From: an uncultured Bacteroidales bacterium | Lineage (GTDB): Bacteria > Bacteroidota > Bacteroidia > Bacteroidales > Bacteroidaceae | DNA: 64,000 bases | Assembly: GCA_902774335.1 (NCBI GenBank) | Contig: CACYHW010000014.1 | Coordinates: forward strand, 63,654-127,653 | Reading direction: 5' to 3' | Part shown: piece by piece, positions 1 through 8,504 of the stretch | Layout: the number at the start of each line of letters is the position of its first letter | Numbering within the stretch: the first letter of the stretch is position 1 | Translations under genes and position numbers: made by a program | The notes under the pieces: generated by a model | Seen by the model: only the letters and a program-made list of their open reading frames with translations | Database searches by the model: none | Told to the model about the DNA's origin: nothing

Positions 1-25
1 CAAATAACAAAAGTGCACAGTTGTT

Positions 26-850
26 ATGATGACAAACAGATTAAAAATCGGGGAGTTTTCACGCCTTTGCCGCGTTACAGTTCGGACGCTCCGGCACTAT
101 GAGGAGATTGGTCTGCTGGTACCGGAGATTGTGGACCAGTTTACCGGGTACCGGTATTACAGCATTGAACAATTGCAGAAGATGCAGAGCATACTGCAAC
201 TCAAAGGAATGGGTTTCAGTCTGGAAGAGATTCGCGAACTCTATGAAGATGACACCCATGTTCCCGGCATAGATGCCCTGGAGGAAAAGATTCGCGTTTG
301 CGAGAATGAACTCAGGCTGCTGAGAGCCCGGAAGACGCAGTTGCAGGCGATGGTGACGACCCAAAAGAAACTTAAGAAAATGGAAAAGATTACTATTGAA
401 AGTTTACCTGCTATCATCGTTGCCACACACCGCACAACGATACATTCATTTGAAGACCTTGGCCCCCTGTGCTATAAGGTTATAGGACCTGAGATGGCCC
501 GTCTGGGCTGCGAGTGCCCGGAACCCGGCTATTGCTACACCATTGAACACGGTGGATACAAGCCGACTGATATAGACATAGAGTATTGCGAGAAGGTTGC
601 TGCCAAGGGAAAGGACTCGGATATTATCAAGTTCAAGGACATTCCAGAGGTGCCAACTGCCGTATGTATGAAAGTTTATGGTCCTTACGAACGTCTGTAC
701 CAGAATTACATAGACCTGTTTGCCTGGATGGAGAAAGAGGGATGGAAAGTTGCTGGCTCACCCCGTGCTGTCTATGTGGACGGTATATGGAATCAGGAAG
801 ACCCGGAGAAGTGGCTGACCATAATCCAAGTTCCGGCAGAGAAAGCCTAA
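26..850 (+). CDS. MerR-family transcriptional regulator with GyrI-like effector domain
   Basis: A 274-residue transcriptional regulator. Residues 5-75 form a MerR-type winged helix-turn-helix (KIGEFSRLCRVTVRTLRHYE, then the GYRYY wing). A short coiled coil follows at about 78-118, the usual dimerisation helix. Residues 122-272 look like the GyrI/AraC effector-binding domain (PEVPTAVCMKVYGPYERLY region), which in BmrR-like proteins binds amphipathic ligands. The family normally bends promoter DNA to activate efflux or stress genes; the target here is unknown. Two adjacent ATGs (26 and 29) could serve as start. The gene stands alone, and a bidirectional hairpin terminator separates it from the convergent tRNA-Asp. 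Family assignment is firm; the ligand is not inferable. Confidence 0.9.
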   Translation: MMTNRLKIGEFSRLCRVTVRTLRHYEEIGLLVPEIVDQFTGYRYYSIEQLQKMQSILQLKGMGFSLEEIRELYEDDTHVPGIDALEEKIRVCENELRLLRARKTQLQAMVTTQKKLKKMEKITIESLPAIIVATHRTTIHSFEDLGPLCYKVIGPEMARLGCECPEPGYCYTIEHGGYKPTDIDIEYCEKVAAKGKDSDIIKFKDIPEVPTAVCMKVYGPYERLYQNYIDLFAWMEKEGWKVAGSPRAVYVDGIWNQEDPEKWLTIIQVPAEKA

Positions 851-919
851 GTGAGGTCTGCATCGATGCGGTTGACTTCGGATTCTGCGTGGCGGATGAA
901 GGAAACTTATTTAAAAGAG

Positions 920-948
920 AAATGCCCTACAAGGTTTGTAGGGCATTT
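920..948. terminator. Bidirectional Rho-independent terminator
   Basis: An 11-bp perfect stem (AAATGCCCTAC / GTAGGGCATTT) with a 7-nt loop, A-rich on one side and T-rich on the other. It lies between the convergent MerR gene and tRNA-Asp and can stop transcription from both. Confidence 0.85.
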
Positions 949-953
949 TTGTG

Positions 954-1027
954 CGGTGCGTATGGGACTCGAACCCATGACCTCCGCCGTGACAGGGCGG
1001 CATTCTAACCAGCTGAACTAACGCACC
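954..1027 (-). tRNA. tRNA-Asp (GTC)
   Basis: Reading the minus strand gives a full cloverleaf: acceptor stem GGTGCGT/ACGCACC, D-arm with AGCTGGTTAGA, anticodon stem CCGCC/GGCGG around the loop CTGTCAC with anticodon GTC, and T-arm ATGGG-TTCGAGT-CCCAT. The discriminator base is G, as expected for tRNA-Asp. CCA is not encoded. A TACCTTTG promoter box lies upstream at 1045-1052 and a hairpin terminator follows immediately. Confidence 0.96.
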
Positions 1028-1044
1028 TCGCTGTTTTGCGATGG

Positions 1045-1052
1045 CAAAGGTA
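1045..1052 (-). promoter_or_regulatory. Promoter -7 box for tRNA-Asp
   Basis: TACCTTTG on the minus strand matches the Bacteroidota -7 consensus TAnnTTTG and ends 18 nt upstream of the mature tRNA 5' end. Confidence 0.65.
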
Positions 1053-1093
1053 CGCACATTTTTTATTCCTACAAGCGTCTGAGCAAGTTTTTT

Positions 1094-1624
1094 TCAAAAA
1101 AATTTCTGCAGCACCACAACGTCTATATACGACTCATCCTTGACGAGCCAGTCTTTAAGCTGTCCGCTCTTATCGAACCCATTGTTGGCAAACAATTTAA
1201 TGCTTTCCTCGTTGTCTTTGGGCACCAGACAGAACAACTGACGCAGGCGGAGCACACTCTTTGAGTAACCGGCCACAATCTTGAGTGCGGCCGATGCAAT
1301 CCCCTGCCCTCTGTACTCCGAAAGGAGCGCAATGCCAATCTCTGCACGACCGTTGTAGGGGTCGATATCGGTCAGATCAACGCTGCCAAGAACAACACCG
1401 TCGGCCTGACGCACAATCATGAACCTGACCTGGCGGTCGGTATAGAAATCATGCTGAGACTGCTGGATATAGCGTTTGATCTGATAACGGGAGTAAGGTA
1501 CGGCATTACCGGACACCATCCAGAGAGCGGTGTCATTCTCCATATTGAACAGAATATCCAGATCCTCCGGCTCGGGAGCACGGAGCAGATATGTGCCGTC
1601 ACTGAGCAATCCCTTTTCGTTCAT
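1094..1624 (-). CDS. GNAT-family N-acetyltransferase (RimJ/RimL or SpeG-like)
   Basis: A 176-residue GCN5-related acetyltransferase. The opening (LLRAPEPEDLDILFNMEND) is typical of the RimJ/RimL/SpeG branch. The acetyl-CoA pyrophosphate loop is seen as SEYRGQGIASAALKI at about 103-117, followed by LFCLVPKDNEESIKLFANNGF, the usual C-terminal beta-bulge region. The substrate (protein N-terminus, polyamine or sugar) cannot be told. It is the last gene of the recR - membrane protein - glycosyltransferase operon and overlaps the glycosyltransferase stop by 4 nt, implying translational coupling. Confidence 0.88.
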   Translation of the reverse strand: MNEKGLLSDGTYLLRAPEPEDLDILFNMENDTALWMVSGNAVPYSRYQIKRYIQQSQHDFYTDRQVRFMIVRQADGVVLGSVDLTDIDPYNGRAEIGIALLSEYRGQGIASAALKIVAGYSKSVLRLRQLFCLVPKDNEESIKLFANNGFDKSGQLKDWLVKDESYIDVVVLQKFF

Positions 1625-2790
1625 AGCGTTTCGTCTTCGGTTATAAGTTTTCCTGTATCGGCAGAGTACAGGCCCATTGTATATCGTTTCCCCTCCTGCG
1701 CACGAGCGTACATCCAGTCCAGTATCTCGTTGTACGTGAAGGCCGATGTATCAAACACCACTACCCTGACATCGTCACGGAGAGCATCCTTTAGCGACAG
1801 ATCTATCGTGCCGGCACACTCAATAAACCTGGCGTTGCGCAGCACCTTGCTGACGGAAAGCAGCCGCTCCACATGGGCAAACGTACTGCCCCGGCCCACA
1901 TACACGCAGTTCTCGGTGATATCACCCAGGTTCTTGCGGTGTGCGCGGATGTTCTGTCCCACAAAGGTACACATCTTCTTTACACCCACAACAGCCTTGA
2001 CCAGAAGGGCAAACAGGCCGCTGTAGTGCTTGAAGTGCTTGTCAAAGAATATGAGCATGGCATCGTAGAACACCTTGGCGTAGCGATACGATGTCTTGAT
2101 GGTGCTCTCACCTTTATAATGTACTATGGGCAGCGGCAGGTAACGGTTCACATACCCGCTCTGGATGATGCGGTACGACAGGTCTATGTCCTCGCCGTAC
2201 ATAAAGAACGACTCGTCAAACCCGCCGGTACGGTCAAGCGCCTCCTTGCGCACAAACATATATGCGCCCGAAACCACATCTATGGGACACTCCTGCGAGT
2301 TATCCAGATAAGTAAGGTGATACCTGGCAAAAAGCCGCGAGTGCGGGAACATGCGCTCCAGGCCCGTCATATGCCAAAATGAGACCGATGGCGTAGGCAG
2401 CGAGCGGCGTGACTCAAGCGCAAAACGCCCTTCGCCATACTGCATGCGTACTCCCACGGCTCCAGTCTCGGGATGCGCATCCATATACTCAATACAGCCG
2501 GGAATGGTCCTCTCGGCCACCACGGTATCGGGATTGAGGAACAGCACATAGCGCCCTAAAGCCTTGGCAAGGGCCATGTTGTTGGCTCTTCCGAATCCGG
2601 CGTTGAAGTTGTTGGCTATTATCTCCACCTGCGGGAAACGCTCCCTCAGGTACTCCACGGAGCCGTCGGCCGAATCATTGTCCACCACAAATATCTGAGC
2701 GTCGGGAACCGAGCGCAGAACGGAGTTGAGGCACTGCTCAATGTAGTACCTAACCTTGTAGCTGACTATGATGACACTGACGTCCGGCAT
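1621..2790 (-). CDS. Family 2 glycosyltransferase with C-terminal extra domain
   Basis: A GT-A-fold glycosyltransferase resembling rhamnosyltransferases. Residues 1-105 hold the nucleotide-sugar site: VSVIIVSYKV, VVDNDSADGS, the GFGRANNMAL loop and FLNPDTVV. A later acidic motif, GEDIDLSYR, is the likely catalytic-base region. Hydrophobic stretches near residues 240-265 suggest membrane association. The last ~120 residues form an alpha/beta region (CVYVGRG, RVVVFDTSAF) that I do not recognise; it could be a small Rossmann-like domain. A TTG at 2799 is possible, but ATG at 2790 gives the canonical N-terminus MPDVSVIIVSYKV. It sits in an operon with recR and is probably involved in cell-surface glycan synthesis. 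Confidence 0.88.
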   Translation of the reverse strand: MPDVSVIIVSYKVRYYIEQCLNSVLRSVPDAQIFVVDNDSADGSVEYLRERFPQVEIIANNFNAGFGRANNMALAKALGRYVLFLNPDTVVAERTIPGCIEYMDAHPETGAVGVRMQYGEGRFALESRRSLPTPSVSFWHMTGLERMFPHSRLFARYHLTYLDNSQECPIDVVSGAYMFVRKEALDRTGGFDESFFMYGEDIDLSYRIIQSGYVNRYLPLPIVHYKGESTIKTSYRYAKVFYDAMLIFFDKHFKHYSGLFALLVKAVVGVKKMCTFVGQNIRAHRKNLGDITENCVYVGRGSTFAHVERLLSVSKVLRNARFIECAGTIDLSLKDALRDDVRVVVFDTSAFTYNEILDWMYARAQEGKRYTMGLYSADTGKLITEDETL

Positions 2791-2795
2791 CTGGA

Positions 2796-3233
2796 TCAAT
2801 AGAAACCTGTCTCGTGCTCAACGCCCCCTTTTGTGGGGAACGAGAAGAGCGAACATATTGCAGCAATCACTGATATGTAAAGGCCGATGGTATCGTTGAG
2901 GATGTAATAGAGCACTACGCCGAACTCCACTACCAGGCAGAACGCAGCCAGACGCAGCCATGAGCAGGCCATGTAGATGCGCTCTATCTTGTGTTCGGGG
3001 TATTCCTTTTCGGCCAGACGGTCAATCATCCTCTTGAAGCCGCGCAGAGCCAGCGGGATAAGCGAGAGTGTAGCCAGCACGCCCACAACCTCAAGTATGT
3101 AAATCACCTTAGGTTCGGTCACTGTCACGCCCTTGAGGGGGCCGAATTCAAACAGCAGCGCAATGATACCGGCCACGACGTAGATTGCAATCCATCCCGC
3201 CATGAGCTTTATCGACATTTTTCTTGTGTTCAT
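2796..3233 (-). CDS. Small four-helix membrane protein of unknown function
   Basis: A 145-residue protein with four predicted transmembrane helices, at roughly residues 9-29, 42-64, 90-110 and 113-132, separated by a short charged loop (KRMIDRLAEKEYPEHKIER). I do not recognise a family. It sits 15 nt downstream of recR and just upstream of the glycosyltransferase, so it is co-transcribed with both; a role supporting the glycosyltransferase is possible but only inferred from position. Confidence 0.75.
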   Translation of the reverse strand: MNTRKMSIKLMAGWIAIYVVAGIIALLFEFGPLKGVTVTEPKVIYILEVVGVLATLSLIPLALRGFKRMIDRLAEKEYPEHKIERIYMACSWLRLAAFCLVVEFGVVLYYILNDTIGLYISVIAAICSLFSFPTKGGVEHETGFY

Positions 3234-3248
3234 ATCTAATTTCTCTCT

Positions 3249-3857
3249 TTATACAAAAGGAATCCTGTCCACGATGGAACGACCCAGCGACACCTCATCG
3301 GCATACTCCAGATTGTTGCCTACAGCTACGCCACGGGCTATCACGCTCAGCTTCACACCCAGCGGCTGAAGCTTGCGCGAGATAAAGAAATTGGTGGTGT
3401 CGCCCTCCATTGTGGGACTCAGAGCCAGAATAACCTCTTTGATACCGCCCTCAGCCACGCGCTCCACAAGGCTTGCAATCTGCAGATCCTGCGGGCCGAT
3501 GCCGTCCATGGGTGAAATTATGCCTCCCAGGACATGATACAGGCCGTTGTACTGCATGGTGCTCTCAATGGCCAGCACATCCTGTACGTTCTCCACCACA
3601 CACAGAGTGGAGCCGTCACGCTTGGGATTGGCGCATATGTCGCACACATCGGCGTCCGATATGTTATGGCACACCTTGCAATAGTGAATGTCCTGCTTGA
3701 GCGTGGAGAATACCCTGCCAAAGCTGCTCACCTCCTCCTCGGGACGCGAAAGCATATGCAGCACCAGCCTCAAAGCGGTCTTTCTGCCTATGCCGGGAAG
3801 CTTTGAGAACTCCCCTACTGCTCTTTCCAATACGGCCGATGGATACTCGCGGTTCAT
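3249..3857 (-). CDS. recR: Recombination mediator RecR
   Basis: A 202-residue RecR, full length for the family. It works with RecF/RecO in loading RecA on gapped DNA. An N-terminal helix-hairpin-helix ([20 protein letters not shown]) is followed by the four-cysteine zinc finger CKVCH...[10 protein letters not shown] at about 57-75. The Toprim domain begins with [14 protein letters not shown] and ends with the Walker-like segment TNFFISRKL. It is the first gene of a four-gene minus-strand operon, driven by a TAAATTTG box at 3877-3884. Confidence 0.97.
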   Translation of the reverse strand: MNREYPSAVLERAVGEFSKLPGIGRKTALRLVLHMLSRPEEEVSSFGRVFSTLKQDIHYCKVCHNISDADVCDICANPKRDGSTLCVVENVQDVLAIESTMQYNGLYHVLGGIISPMDGIGPQDLQIASLVERVAEGGIKEVILALSPTMEGDTTNFFISRKLQPLGVKLSVIARGVAVGNNLEYADEVSLGRSIVDRIPFV

Positions 3858-3876
3858 AATTATTCTGTATACACTG

Positions 3877-3913
3877 CAAATTTAACGGATTCGGCCAAAA
3901 ATTCGTACTTTTG
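3877..3913. promoter_or_regulatory. Divergent promoters for recR (minus) and engB (plus)
   Basis: Two Bacteroidota -7 boxes lie back to back in the 77-bp gap. TAAATTTG on the minus strand (3877-3884) points to recR, with an expected leader of about 15 nt. TACTTTTG on the plus strand (3906-3913) points to engB. No clear -33 TTG was found for either. Confidence 0.6.
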
Positions 3914-3934
3914 TGCTCATAAAACCCGCACAAA

Positions 3935-4531
3935 ATGGAGATAAAGAGCGCCGAATTCGTAATAAGCAACACCGATGTGAACAAGTGTCCTCAGCACACC
4001 TTGCCCGAGTACGCTTTCATTGGACGCTCCAACGTGGGCAAGTCCAGCCTCATCAACATGCTCACAGGCCGCAAGGGACTGGCCATGACATCGGCCACAC
4101 CCGGTAAGACGCTCCTTATAAACCATTTCCTTATAAACAAGGACTGGTACCTGGTCGATTTACCCGGCTACGGCTATGCCAAGCGCGGAAAAAGCCAGCA
4201 GGATCAGCTCACCCGCATCATCAACGACTACATCCTGGAGCGTCCGCAACTCACGTCACTCTTTGTGCTCATTGACAGCCGTCTGGAACCCCAGAAGATA
4301 GACCTGGAATTCATTGAGTGGCTTGGCGAGAACTCCGTTCCGTTTGGAATCATATTTACCAAGGCCGATAAACTGGGCCGCGGGCGTCTGGCCGATAACG
4401 TCAAGAAGTTCCTGGACACCCTGAAAGAGCAGTGGGAGGAATTACCCCCCCACTTTATCACTTCGTCTCTGGACAAATCGGGCCGCGACGATGTTCTGGA
4501 CTATATTTCCGGAATCAACAAGATGCAATAG
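3935..4531 (+). CDS. engB: Ribosome biogenesis GTPase EngB/YihA (YsxC)
   Basis: A 198-residue small GTPase needed for late assembly of the large ribosomal subunit. All G motifs are visible: G1 GRSNVGKSS at about 28-36, G2 TPGKT, G3 [10 protein letters not shown]4 TKADK and G5 TSS near the end. Length and motif spacing are typical. It is transcribed alone on the plus strand from a promoter shared back to back with recR, and converges on the TlpA-like gene with only 8 nt between the stop codons and no obvious terminator. Confidence 0.96.
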   Translation: MEIKSAEFVISNTDVNKCPQHTLPEYAFIGRSNVGKSSLINMLTGRKGLAMTSATPGKTLLINHFLINKDWYLVDLPGYGYAKRGKSQQDQLTRIINDYILERPQLTSLFVLIDSRLEPQKIDLEFIEWLGENSVPFGIIFTKADKLGRGRLADNVKKFLDTLKEQWEELPPHFITSSLDKSGRDDVLDYISGINKMQ

Positions 4532-4539
4532 GCGCAGCT

Positions 4540-6333
4540 TTATTCAAGCGCTTTCTCTATCTCTGTCTTGATCATATCCAGGCCTCCCCAACCCCTCTGT
4601 ATGTAGAGTTGGTTGCCGTTGGCATCGAATATTGCATAATGGGGAACACCTCCCGAAGCCCATATACGGTTTGCCACATAGTCATTCTGTTCCTCGGTCA
4701 GATAGTAGTGCTCACCCGGTATGGTTTCAACACTTTTCATCCACCTGTCAAACGGGGATGTTAAGGATGTAATGTACACGAATACAATCTCCTTGTCCTT
4801 GAGTTCCTCCTTATAAGGCGCCATCTCTTCATTACCCTTGATGCACCAGGCGCACCAAGTCGCCCACGAGTCAAGGACCACGGTCTTGCCTTTGTAACGG
4901 GCCAGAATTGTTTTAAGGATATCCTGAGGAGCCACATCGGCCAGGTCAAGATAATGCACGTTCGGGGCAAACTTGTTCTTCTTGTTCTTGGCTATCTCAT
5001 CATCCATATTGCCCGATACACGGTCAAACAGGTTTGACAGATACTCATCCTCTATGAACGGTTTGCTTATCGGCCTGCCTCCAATCATCAGTTTTACGCC
5101 GTTCAGATATCGGCAGAAATCAGGCACAAAGCCCTTTATTCGGGTACCCTCAAACAGGTGACATACCCGTTTGTAATCAGATCTCAGGATAAAGTCATCA
5201 CTGAAGAAACAGGCGGGACGTACTTTAAGAATGTAGTCCAGGAACTCCTTGGAACGGAACAATGAGTCCTTTCTCTCGGATACAATACTGAAAAACCTGA
5301 GTTCATAGTCAAAGAAATGTCTGGCATCCGCATCGGAATAACCGTATTTCTTATTGAATGCCTTGACTCCTGCCACAACGGAGTCATAAGCTACTATCAG
5401 GTCCGATACAGTCCCAGCGTGATCTATTGACCATTCGGCAAGAGTCAGATCGGACTTGTCGGCCATACGAATATTATCGAATTCCCTGACCCTCATAGAG
5501 TTTTTGGCCTGATATCCTTTCAATCCCACAAAGCAGTCATGGATTGAATCGGGCGTGACGTTCATATCAAGCAGTACTGTCACCTCCTCACCCGGAGCAG
5601 TAAAGGGCAGGAGGTAGGACCCCCATCCCGGAGAAGGCGAAGTGACCATGTCAATCTGCACATGCTCAGGATAATAGGTCTTGCATTTGTAATCATACGT
5701 ACCATCATCTTTCAGGTGAATCATATCCTCTTTGAAGGACGACGGATTTGTGATGTCAAAATGCCAGATATCCAATCGGGGGCTCATGCCTGGCTTGTAG
5801 TTTAAAGCCTTGAAGTGGATTGTGACGGAATCCTCACTGTACGCCATCTCAGGCCACACATCATCCTCGGGGTAATCGGCCAGGTATTCGGCCGGAACTT
5901 CGGCTCTAGGCAGTTCAACGCCCTCGGGACGTATATTGTATAATGTGTAGGCGCCTTCAAAAGTACCCTCAATTATATCAAACACCTTGGTCTTTCTGGG
6001 CAACGGCTCAAAATAGAGAGTAAAATCCTTCTCCCATGTATCGGGATCGGTATTGGTGAATTCTCCCAGCTTAAAACAGTCGCTGCCGGTAATGAGATAG
6101 TGCTTTCCGTCAACGTCTATGTAAGTATCCTTGCCAAACGTGAATCCACCCGCAAAAGAGGGATAATTGACATTCATATCAATCACGGTACTGTCCTTGT
6201 AGAACGATACCTTCTTGATTCTGATGTAAGTATACCGGGTAACCCCTATTTGGGGATTTTCCCACACTTTCACTCTATTTCCGCATGAGAACAGGGAAAT
6301 AATTACTGCTAAAAGGATTACTGATTTTTTCAT
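4540..6333 (-). CDS. TlpA-like thioredoxin-domain lipoprotein
   Basis: A 597-residue exported thiol-disulfide protein. The N-terminus MKKSVILLAVIISLFSCG ends in a lipobox, so it is probably anchored in the outer or inner membrane. Residues ~20-460 are a large beta-rich and then helical region with no family I can name. The thioredoxin fold occupies the last ~130 residues, with the redox motif CAWC at 494-497 in the context VVLDSWATWCAWC and the cis-Pro segment GGVPHYAIF. Such proteins are common in Bacteroidota, usually with an unknown partner. Promoter box TATATTTG lies 30 nt upstream on the minus strand. Confidence 0.88.
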   Translation of the reverse strand: MKKSVILLAVIISLFSCGNRVKVWENPQIGVTRYTYIRIKKVSFYKDSTVIDMNVNYPSFAGGFTFGKDTYIDVDGKHYLITGSDCFKLGEFTNTDPDTWEKDFTLYFEPLPRKTKVFDIIEGTFEGAYTLYNIRPEGVELPRAEVPAEYLADYPEDDVWPEMAYSEDSVTIHFKALNYKPGMSPRLDIWHFDITNPSSFKEDMIHLKDDGTYDYKCKTYYPEHVQIDMVTSPSPGWGSYLLPFTAPGEEVTVLLDMNVTPDSIHDCFVGLKGYQAKNSMRVREFDNIRMADKSDLTLAEWSIDHAGTVSDLIVAYDSVVAGVKAFNKKYGYSDADARHFFDYELRFFSIVSERKDSLFRSKEFLDYILKVRPACFFSDDFILRSDYKRVCHLFEGTRIKGFVPDFCRYLNGVKLMIGGRPISKPFIEDEYLSNLFDRVSGNMDDEIAKNKKNKFAPNVHYLDLADVAPQDILKTILARYKGKTVVLDSWATWCAWCIKGNEEMAPYKEELKDKEIVFVYITSLTSPFDRWMKSVETIPGEHYYLTEEQNDYVANRIWASGGVPHYAIFDANGNQLYIQRGWGGLDMIKTEIEKALE

Positions 6334-6363
6334 AACAAGGCAGAATTAGGTTCATACTGAAAG

Positions 6364-6371
6364 CAAATATA
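6364..6371 (-). promoter_or_regulatory. Promoter -7 box for the TlpA-like gene
   Basis: TATATTTG on the minus strand fits TAnnTTTG and lies 30 nt upstream of the start codon. Confidence 0.5.
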
Positions 6372-6546
6372 AACTAAGCGAATTAGTTTTCAAACTTTTA
6401 TCTTAGAAAAATAATGAGATTAAGGCCGAGGTGGACCGCCAGCGTTCATACGGTCGCATTACGCTTATCGTCACACTGGTTTTCCTTCTCTCCCGCTCTC
6501 AACATGCTTGAAACCACGTTTTTACATCTTTTAACTAACAAAATCG

Positions 6547-6598
6547 TTGAGTAACTATTTTAGTAGTTACATTTGCATCGGTACTAGTTACTGATGCA
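6547..6598 (+). promoter_or_regulatory. blaI promoter with two overlapping BlaI-type operators
   Basis: A TTG at 6547-6549 is followed after 18 nt by the -7 box TACATTTG (6568-6575). A perfect dyad GTAACTA-n6-TAGTTAC (6551-6570) fills the spacer. The half-site TAGTTAC recurs at 6585-6591, exactly 21 bp (two helical turns) from the first. That second copy lies in a larger imperfect dyad, TGCATC...GATGCA (6574-6598), just before the start codon. BlaI/MecI repressors bind such dyads over their own promoters, so autorepression is likely. Confidence 0.75.
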
Positions 6599-6600
6599 TT

Positions 6601-6975
6601 ATGAAACAAAAGGAAATAACCAAGCTTAGTGAGAAGAAGGAGGTCATCATGAACCACTTCTGGGACAAGGGTGCACTTTTTGTGCGTGAACTCCGCGAGC
6701 TCTACCCCGAGCCTCAGCCCCATTTCAACACGCTCTCCACACAGGTGCGTGAGCTGGAGCAGGACGGATTCCTGGACCACAAGGCATACGGCCCCACCTA
6801 TCAGTACTTCCCCATCGTAACACGTGAGGAATACAGCCGTTTCTCAATGGGCGGTTTCATCGGCAACTACTTTGGCTCATACCTGAATGCGGTATCGGCA
6901 TTTGTGGGTGACGGCAAAGTGTCCATAGATGAACTGAAAGAGCTTATTGAACATCTGGAAAAGAAACAAAAATGA
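6601..6975 (+). CDS. BlaI/MecI/CopY-family transcriptional repressor
   Basis: A 124-residue repressor with an N-terminal winged helix (ITKLSEKKEVIMNHFWDKGALFVREL, recognition region FNTLSTQVRELEQDGFL) and a C-terminal dimerisation helix (DELKELIEHLEKKQK). In this family the membrane protease encoded next door triggers cleavage of the repressor near the domain junction, releasing it from its operator. The gene overlaps the sensor gene by 4 nt (ATGA) and has two operator-like dyads directly upstream. No beta-lactamase gene is adjacent, so the inducer need not be a beta-lactam. Confidence 0.93.
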   Translation: MKQKEITKLSEKKEVIMNHFWDKGALFVRELRELYPEPQPHFNTLSTQVRELEQDGFLDHKAYGPTYQYFPIVTREEYSRFSMGGFIGNYFGSYLNAVSAFVGDGKVSIDELKELIEHLEKKQK

Positions 6976-8318
6976 TCACCTTCCTTACCTACCAATTGAA
7001 AGTTGCGGTCATAATGGCCGTCTTCTACATATTCTTCCGTCTGCTGCTTATCAAGGACACATGGCACAGACTAAACAGGATTGTGCTCTTGAGTACGGCT
7101 TTGCTGTCACTTCTACTCCCTGTTTGCATTATTACAATCCACAAGACAGAGGTATTGCCTGTGTCGATGACCCAACTCATGCAAGCCGTCTCAAGCACTC
7201 CTGCCCAGCCATCCACACCCTGGTGGCACATCGCCCTCATGACCGTGTATGCTGCAGGCGTAGTATTTGTACTGGCAAAGGTTCTGGAATCGGCCCTGCG
7301 CGTACGCAGTATAATAAGGCACGCACGCAAGGAGGTAACGGCCGATGGCACCATCGTCTACGTCATGCCCGGCAATGACCCGTCATTCAGTTGGATGGGA
7401 CACATCGTAATCTCCGAGGCCGATTGGAACAACCATGAAACCGCCGTCATCGACCATGAGAAAGCCCACGTGGCACTCCACCATTCAATAGACGTACTTA
7501 TAACCGATATAATAGCCGCCCTGCAGTGGTTCAACCCCGCCATCTGGATGCTCCGCATAGACCTGCGCGCCGTCCATGAATACGAGGCCGATGACACCGT
7601 ACTGCGCGCCGGCACCGACATACGCAGTTATCAGTATCTGCTCATCAGCAAAGCGGCCGCAATGAACGGATACACAATAGCTAATAATTTCAATCACAGT
7701 ATTTTAAAAAACAGAATTTTTATGATGGAAAAGGAAACATCAACCAGGAAGAGTCTGCTCAGAGCACTCTATCTCCTCCCCTTAGTTTGCATTTCTCTGG
7801 CACTCAATGCCCAAACCAAGGTTAACTACGTGTACGATGACGGAAAGAAAAGTTCCGGCCAGCTAACTTACAACGACAAGCCCATCTCCGCCAGTATAAC
7901 TTATGATGAGATAAAGTTGGACGGAGAATCATTGGACGGTATCACGCTTGACGGCATTTCAAAATTTCTCCCCGATGTAAAAACCGATGCTCAAGGTAAT
8001 ATCACAACACAGGGACATGAAGTCAAGAAAATCATAATCAACGGAAAGGTTCTCTACAAGAAGAGTGAACCCGCTGATGCCAGCCCGGCTATCCCCACAA
8101 TGAGCTACATGGACAACGGCCAGGACATAAACATGGAGTTCACCGGATATAGCGAGGAATTAGTTGACAAATTGATCAAATCCTTACCCGATGTAGAGAT
8201 TGACGAAAAAGGCAATATGACCGTAAACGGCAAGAAAGTATCCAAAATCCTGGTCAACGGAAAGGAACTTGACGACGTCACCACCGACGAACTTACAGAG
8301 ATCCAGTCCGCCCAATAA
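6972..8318 (+). CDS. BlaR1-like M56-family membrane metallopeptidase sensor
   Basis: A 448-residue M56 (BlaR1/MecR1-type) protein. Helices lie at about 7-27, 37-55 and 85-105. The zinc motif HEKAH is at 162-166, with the second metal-ligand segment HEYEAD at 202-207. A further hydrophobic segment, about 262-280, precedes a periplasmic tail. Instead of a penicillin-binding sensor domain, the tail carries two related ~60-residue repeats, each with the pattern KxxxxNGK (KKIIINGKVLYKK and SKILVNGKELDD), as seen in many Bacteroidota BlaR1 homologues. It presumably senses an envelope signal and inactivates the BlaI-type repressor encoded by the preceding gene. Confidence 0.92.
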   Translation: MITFLTYQLKVAVIMAVFYIFFRLLLIKDTWHRLNRIVLLSTALLSLLLPVCIITIHKTEVLPVSMTQLMQAVSSTPAQPSTPWWHIALMTVYAAGVVFVLAKVLESALRVRSIIRHARKEVTADGTIVYVMPGNDPSFSWMGHIVISEADWNNHETAVIDHEKAHVALHHSIDVLITDIIAALQWFNPAIWMLRIDLRAVHEYEADDTVLRAGTDIRSYQYLLISKAAAMNGYTIANNFNHSILKNRIFMMEKETSTRKSLLRALYLLPLVCISLALNAQTKVNYVYDDGKKSSGQLTYNDKPISASITYDEIKLDGESLDGITLDGISKFLPDVKTDAQGNITTQGHEVKKIIINGKVLYKKSEPADASPAIPTMSYMDNGQDINMEFTGYSEELVDKLIKSLPDVEIDEKGNMTVNGKKVSKILVNGKELDDVTTDELTEIQSAQ

Positions 8319-8319
8319 A

Positions 8320-8467
8320 TTTTGCCAAAGTGTCCCACACTAACCCTATCGAGAACACCTTATCACGCGGGTTACTGTGGGACACATGCTCATACAAGGG
8401 CTGTGTCCCACGCTCATCGGCCCCACAAGCGCTGTGAGCCACTTCGCTGTGGGACACTTTGGCAAAA
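8320..8467. repeat. Palindromic repeat element with nested TGTCCCAC words
   Basis: The outer arms are a perfect 20-bp inverted repeat (8320-8339 and 8448-8467; core AAAGTGTCCCACA / TGTGGGACACTTT). Two further inverted copies of the TGTCCCAC word lie inside, at about 8376-8384 and 8404-8411, giving four alternating copies in 148 bp. The element begins 2 nt after the blaR1 stop codon. It resembles the REP-like palindromes that single-strand (RAYT/IS200-type) transposases spread, but no transposase gene is in the window. It could also terminate transcription. Confidence 0.75.
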
Positions 8468-8473
8468 AAATAT

Positions 8474-8481
8474 TATATTTG
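8474..8481 (+). promoter_or_regulatory. Promoter -7 box for propeller lipoprotein
   Basis: TATATTTG lies 23 nt before the ATG at 8505 and directly abuts the right arm of the palindromic element. Confidence 0.5.
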
Positions 8482-8504
8482 CTGTCAGCCTTTTATATAG
8501 CAAT

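Noticed and set aside
8322..8504. Longer N-terminus for the propeller lipoprotein
   Set aside because: The extension lies in the palindromic repeat and would hide the signal peptide and lipobox.
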